Assembly: GCF_964204645.1 (NCBI RefSeq)
Contig: NC_134025.1
Coordinates: 9,801,001-9,865,000 of the forward strand
Direction: 5' to 3'
DNA: 64,000 nt
Source: Tubulanus polymorphus
Taxonomy: Eukaryota > Nemertea > Palaeonemertea > Tubulaniformes > Tubulanidae
Both the position numbers and the translations under genes were made by a program. Below the pieces are notes generated by a model. The model saw nothing but the letters and a program-made list of their open reading frames with translations, searched no databases and was not told the origin of the DNA. This document shows positions 60,401 to 64,000 of this stretch, in pieces. Each line of letters starts with the position of its first letter. Positions within the stretch are counted from its first letter, which is position 1.

Positions 60401-60707
60401 ATGCGCTGATAAAGTGCATTGATTTGACAGATTTAAGCAAAATGTAAAACTTTGGAAAAATACGTTTATAGCGTCTGCCCTGTTGGTCCTCTCCTCGAAT
60501 ATTAGGTGTATAAGATCATCGTTGAATTCGACTTAACATCAGTGTGTATTGTGAAGCCATTATTAAGAATGCTGTAAAAAAATCATCCTTTTTCATTTCA
60601 GAGTTGCTGGCCATCCATTAGCGCAAAATGAGAAATGCCTTCATATGTTCCTGCAGGAGCACGTTATAGACAAAAACTATGTACCGGGAAAAATGCGTAC
60701 GACATGA
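57416..60707 (+). CDS. SNX3: Sorting nexin 3, four exons, 161 aa
   Basis: SNX3 is a single PX-domain protein that binds phosphatidylinositol 3-phosphate on early endosomes and recruits retromer for recycling (for example of Wntless and transferrin receptor). Exons are 57416-57574, 58059-58154, 58834-58958 and 60602-60707, all in phase. The sequence is strongly conserved: N-terminal LEDAYSAPANFLEIDV, YTDYEIKLQ, then the PX lipid site RRRYSDFEWLRTELE with the R-R-Y-S-D-F motif. It continues with VVPPLPGKALKKQLPFRGDDG, FIEERRKGLEGFVNK and VAGHPLAQNEKCLHMFLQE. Vertebrate SNX3 has 162 aa. SNX12 is a near-identical paralogue of vertebrates, and an invertebrate single copy is conventionally called SNX3. 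Intron 2 starts AAA|GCAAGT, a GC-AG intron. Likely AATAAA at 61919-61924. Confidence 0.96.
58283..58345 (-). repeat. tRNA-like (SINE head?) fragment in SNX3 intron 2
   Basis: On the minus strand GGTTCAAATCC (58294-58304) is a good B box, flanked by a mostly paired T stem. No acceptor stem forms and the A box is unconvincing. Probably a SINE remnant. Confidence 0.3.
59364..60329 (+). mobile_element. Non-autonomous element with inverted ends, copy 2 (SNX3 intron 3)
   Basis: Same start (tttttagcccacttgggac) and end (cccaagtgggcatggtgtccctggacccctagt) as copy 1 at 8955, same strand. It is longer because the central part is a tandem array. Units carry aacttagtatttccatat, catattttgttacc-acaatcaatta-aaaattgtagct, gtgagtttcaaggtcatt and atggtcaccagggggcgttgaat, and run about three times between about 59840 and 60260. 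A run of 12 C lies near 59570. No coding sequence. It sits in SNX3 intron 3. Confidence 0.85.
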
Positions 60708-61689
60708 TTGAACGGAACAGGTGTATGATTAATCAATTGTAAACACAAAACTTTTACCGGCTGTTTGACGCCCGCGGCAATTCTGATATATTATAAAATA
60801 GCGTAAAAATACGAGGATATTGTGATTTCTAGCATTCATTTCTTACATTTCTTCTCGGAAAATCTTACTACTTTCAACTAATAGAACTTGAATTGTTTGC
60901 TGTGTGTGCGCGTATGACATCATTAATACTAATATATACCTCTATATATCATAGGCTATACATGTACGAACATACTTAACTACACTGGTTAGAAAATTCC
61001 GAAAATGCATAAGAACGGTTGTGAATTCTGATTCTGAATTCTGTATTTCTGAATTCTGATTAGCTTAGTATCGTTAATGTCCCTCTTATATCATCGAATA
61101 CAGTCAAACTCGCTCAGAGTCGTTACGTACATTAAAAGTTGCATAATCGCCTAGGTCGTATGAGGTTTAGAAACCTGTTTTTCCCCATTCGAAATTCCAT
61201 TTGTAAGTCGTGTAATTATCGGATTCGACGTCCTGATTCTCTGTTTTTCCCAATTTGGCGGAATTAGATCTAATTGCCTCAGTCGCTGGTCCCTTTTCCT
61301 ATTGGTTCTCAGTTTTATGGAAGCCGATTTTTTTCCGAACTGAAACAGTTCGTAGTATGTTGCGAGCGAGTAAAAAATCAGTTGAAATTTGTCGGAAATA
61401 TCCGAGGGGGAAATACTAGTTCGTTCAATAAGTAAGTTTCATTTTCTTACGCATAAATTTTGACAAATACGGTAAAATTCTACCTATTCCGCAACTCGTT
61501 GCCCTGGCAATTCGCCGAGTTAACGACTTAAGCGAGTTTGACTCAACACATAAGGCTTTCTGTTTTATGAATTTATCTTCGTTAATTTAATGTTTTCTAG
61601 TTGGGATCGCTTGTTTGCTAGGGGTATCGCGTGTGGATGGGATTATTTTTAGAAATTTTGTTCGACTGCGACGATTGATAGCCTCGTCG

Positions 61690-61765
61690 CGTCGTCGTAC
61701 TGGGATTCGAACCCGATGGTATCTCGACGCGATCGAGTTCAAAGTCCCCGTCGAGGGTCCGTTCG
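61690..61765 (-). repeat. tRNA-like fragment
   Basis: Minus-strand B box GGTTCGAATCC sits with a partly paired T stem. Upstream is a 7-bp hairpin ctcgacg/cgtcgag where an anticodon-side arm would be. No acceptor stem pairs, so a functional tRNA is unlikely. Confidence 0.25.
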
Positions 61766-62572
61766 TTTAAAAAATTCCAACGTTAACTATCATGTCCATA
61801 TACGATAGAACGACAGATGGCGCCTAAGTCAACTTCATCGCGCGCGGCTTTCCGATTTTAATATACTGTTTATCTGAGTGTCAAAGCTCTTATTTTATAA
61901 TGACTAATCGTTTAACTGAATAAAAAAAGGTTGAGTGGACTGAAATTTAAAGCGATGAACCACTTCTCGAATTATCTGATATCGTTTTGCACTGTTCGGG
62001 ATTGATTGGATTTTTATGAAAGTCTTTAACAATTCTAATCCTCTGCAGCCTAAAATGTATTGTATAATTTAATAGCGAAACTGTTGTAGTGTACGGTGTC
62101 CTGAATGACGAATGAATGAATGAAGTTGATAATAAAAGGTACATCGATATTTCGCTTTACCTGTCTCGATGCGATATGATGCAATGATGATTATTAGTAT
62201 ACGCTACGATATTTATTGTGCCCCGTATAAAATTGTTATTCTACAATGTAAATGTAATAGTAAATAATAGAAGATTTTTTATATTGATAATAATTATTGT
62301 AACAATTTAAAACCCGCAACTATTCCGATGGCGCTCTGTGCGTTTTTTGCTTTTATTCGTGTGCATTGTTTCGCTGATTATATAATAATTCCGCGTTTTC
62401 TCGATATTGATATAGTCGATTTGCGCCTCGAATTGCAGAAAATGATATTATATGTGTTCACTTCTTGGTTGATATCGTGGTCAAATCGTGAAGTCGAGCG
62501 TAGGTCGGCCTCGCGACGCAACGCGATCGTCGCTGGCGGTCGCAAGGCCGACCTATACGCCCGGTTTGTCAA

Positions 62573-62590
62573 CAGTGGAACCTCGTTATA
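62573..62590 (+). repeat. Solo Tigger-type terminal inverted repeat
   Basis: The cagtggaacctcgttata sequence is the standard left end of this element family, also seen complete at 25966-26138. No matching right end is found within the next 1.4 kb, so it is a fragment. Confidence 0.5.
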
Positions 62591-63513
62591 GAAAGTGTTA
62601 GAAATACATTCGAACTTGAACAAGAACTTTTACGTGAAGCCATTTTTATCGGAAACATAACAAACCAAACGTATTGAGAAAATTTGCCCGGCAACCCTGT
62701 TCTAACTGAAGATGTCACATCGTCAACCTTCCGCTCCCTTATCTAAGGCTGTGGTAGTTTTGCGTCGTAGTTTGGTATCAGCTTCGGTCAGTGACGAAAA
62801 CAATTTGATCGATTCTCATATTGGTTGTAACTGTCTTGCGGATTCCAATTCTGACCAGTTTCCACTGTGTCGGGCGGCTAGATTCGAAATTATTTGCAGT
62901 GGTTGAGGTTGAACTGAACACGAAGCTAATTTCGAGGTCACTTGTGTACTTATATACTATCTCCGACCATACCCCAGTATGATTATGATCATGGTTCTTT
63001 TTTACCGATGGAAAAATGATCACTGGTCGTATAAACTGAGAGATTCAGCCACATTGATTGATTGATTGATTGATTGGCCAGATATAGGTTCGCTACGATG
63101 TATGTTTTCTCTCAACTATAATTTACTTGTTATCAGTGGGTGTTGAATGTATGAATGTGAGAAATAAAAACAAAAAAGTAAATATATAAATGTATATATC
63201 TATATAAATTTCTACTCGCGGCTTTGATCATTCGTTTGTTCCGCGAGGAAGGCTTTCATTAGCGAAAGAACTTTAATTTACGGTCAAGCCCTTACAGTTT
63301 CTGATTGTTTATTTATCGGCTGCGGAGTTGAAATTACCCCCAAGATGACGACGGAATAGTCACCATTACGGTATGTCGGGTTATTTGCCTGAAAAAAATC
63401 GGCTTACCTATCGAAACCACTTAAAGTCATCTCGCTCACCGCCACACCTGCGGGATCGTCATTCCGACATTCGCGCGCATGTCTGAGGTCTAAACGCCAG
63501 ACGACATCACAAC

Positions 63514-63740
63514 ATGTCCAACAACCGGCAGCGATACCACGCGTCATTAGGTGCGCTAACGTTGTTTCTATTTCTAATCTGCGGGGTATTACGGATTCGT
63601 ACGCTGGAGTTCAAGATCGGTTTTTTCGCGCCGAAAACGTCCGACCAGGCGTTCACGGTTTCGTCGAGCATAGGCGCGTTTTACTACGGCCTCGAATTGA
63701 TCAGTCAGGACGATACGCTTCTAAGAGGGCACTCCTTCAA
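63514..63740 (+). CDS. First exon of a receptor-like protein (ANF-receptor-type extracellular domain), partial
   Basis: It starts with ATG and runs to a strong donor (TTCAA|GTAAGT, phase 2), and the gene continues beyond the window. Residues about 12-28 (LGALTLFLFLICGVLRI) are a signal peptide. The sequence then reads LEFKIGFFAP, about 20 residues, and GAFYYGLELISQDDTLLRGHSFK. The order strand-IGxxAP, G-A-x-x-x-G-L-E-x-I, LLxGH is how the ligand-binding domain of receptor guanylate cyclases and related family-1 periplasmic-fold receptors begins. A receptor guanylate cyclase is my best guess, but only about 45 residues of domain are visible, so glutamate- or GABA-B-like receptors stay possible. 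Confidence 0.5.
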
Positions 63741-64000
63741 GTAAGTAATTTGCCTATGCGGTAGATTTTTTCAATTTCATTTAAGAAGGGAGAGGAATGA
63801 AGTATATGAATTTCGGTTTCGAGTAAAATAACAAAGGTGTCATTCGTTTTGTTAAGTTGTTGCTAACGTGTACCCACTCAGTAAGAATGCTTCTTAAAGC
63901 CCAACACAGGAAAAACTGAAACACGGAATCAAACAAGCTTTCTCTCGGAAATATATACTGTTTCTCGAAACCATGTTTCATACGTTTCTCGTAAATACAC

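Larger units (their letters stand above)
60708..63513. other. SNX3 3' UTR and intergenic sequence
   Basis: The first part is the SNX3 3' UTR, probably to the AATAAA at 61919. The rest has no supported gene. It contains a repeated tgaattctgattc (61020-61065), a minus-strand tRNA-like B box GGTTCGAATCC (61703-61713), a lone Tigger-type end cagtggaacctcgttata (62573-62590) and a (TTGA)n run near 63054-63076. Confidence 0.5.

Noticed and set aside
1-64000. CRISPR array, operon, phage or integrated viral genome
   Set aside because: Spliced animal genes throughout; no regularly spaced short repeats with unique spacers, and no viral or transposase coding region seen.

Overview
This is eukaryotic, animal nuclear DNA. 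The genes have spliced GT-AG introns, metazoan gene families, AATAAA signals and many short interspersed repeats. The gene set (RPAP1, the axonemal DRC5/TCTE1, TMEM151, SNX3, an ankyrin/SOCS-box protein and the start of a receptor-like gene) and the compact exons fit a bilaterian invertebrate, probably marine. I cannot name the phylum from sequence alone.

Layout. Positions 1-5.8 kb hold no supported gene, only diverged repeats, a C-rich tract, a tandem array and a tRNA-like SINE fragment. A single-exon ankyrin-repeat/SOCS-box gene (5829-8042, +) converges on RPAP1 (8569-17039, -). I could assemble RPAP1 as 29 coding exons giving 1402 aa in frame, close to vertebrate RPAP1. RPAP1 is head to head with DRC5/TCTE1 (17738-27451, +; three coding exons, 498 aa, second intron 7.8 kb and full of repeats). 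From 27.5 to 39.7 kb I see no gene. TMEM151 (39671-55660, -) has one large coding exon and, across a 14.3 kb intron, a 14-codon first coding exon. It is head to head with SNX3 (57416-60707, +; four exons, 161 aa). SNX3 intron 2 uses a GC donor. At the right edge (63514-63740, +) is the first exon of a secreted or membrane protein that looks like an ANF-receptor-fold extracellular domain.

Function. These are unrelated household and tissue genes, not an operon or a defence or biosynthetic cluster: RNA polymerase II assembly/import (RPAP1), ciliary beating (DRC5), Cullin-5 ubiquitin ligase targeting (ASB-like), endosomal retromer traffic (SNX3) and a neuronal-type membrane protein (TMEM151). The less explained content is the repeat fraction. 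It includes a 0.7-1.0 kb element with inverted termini and an internal tandem core that sits in introns of two different genes, a three-copy 280-bp family, a Tigger-type MITE, a 107-bp near-perfect hairpin, and a strong excess of the palindrome TAGGCCTA.
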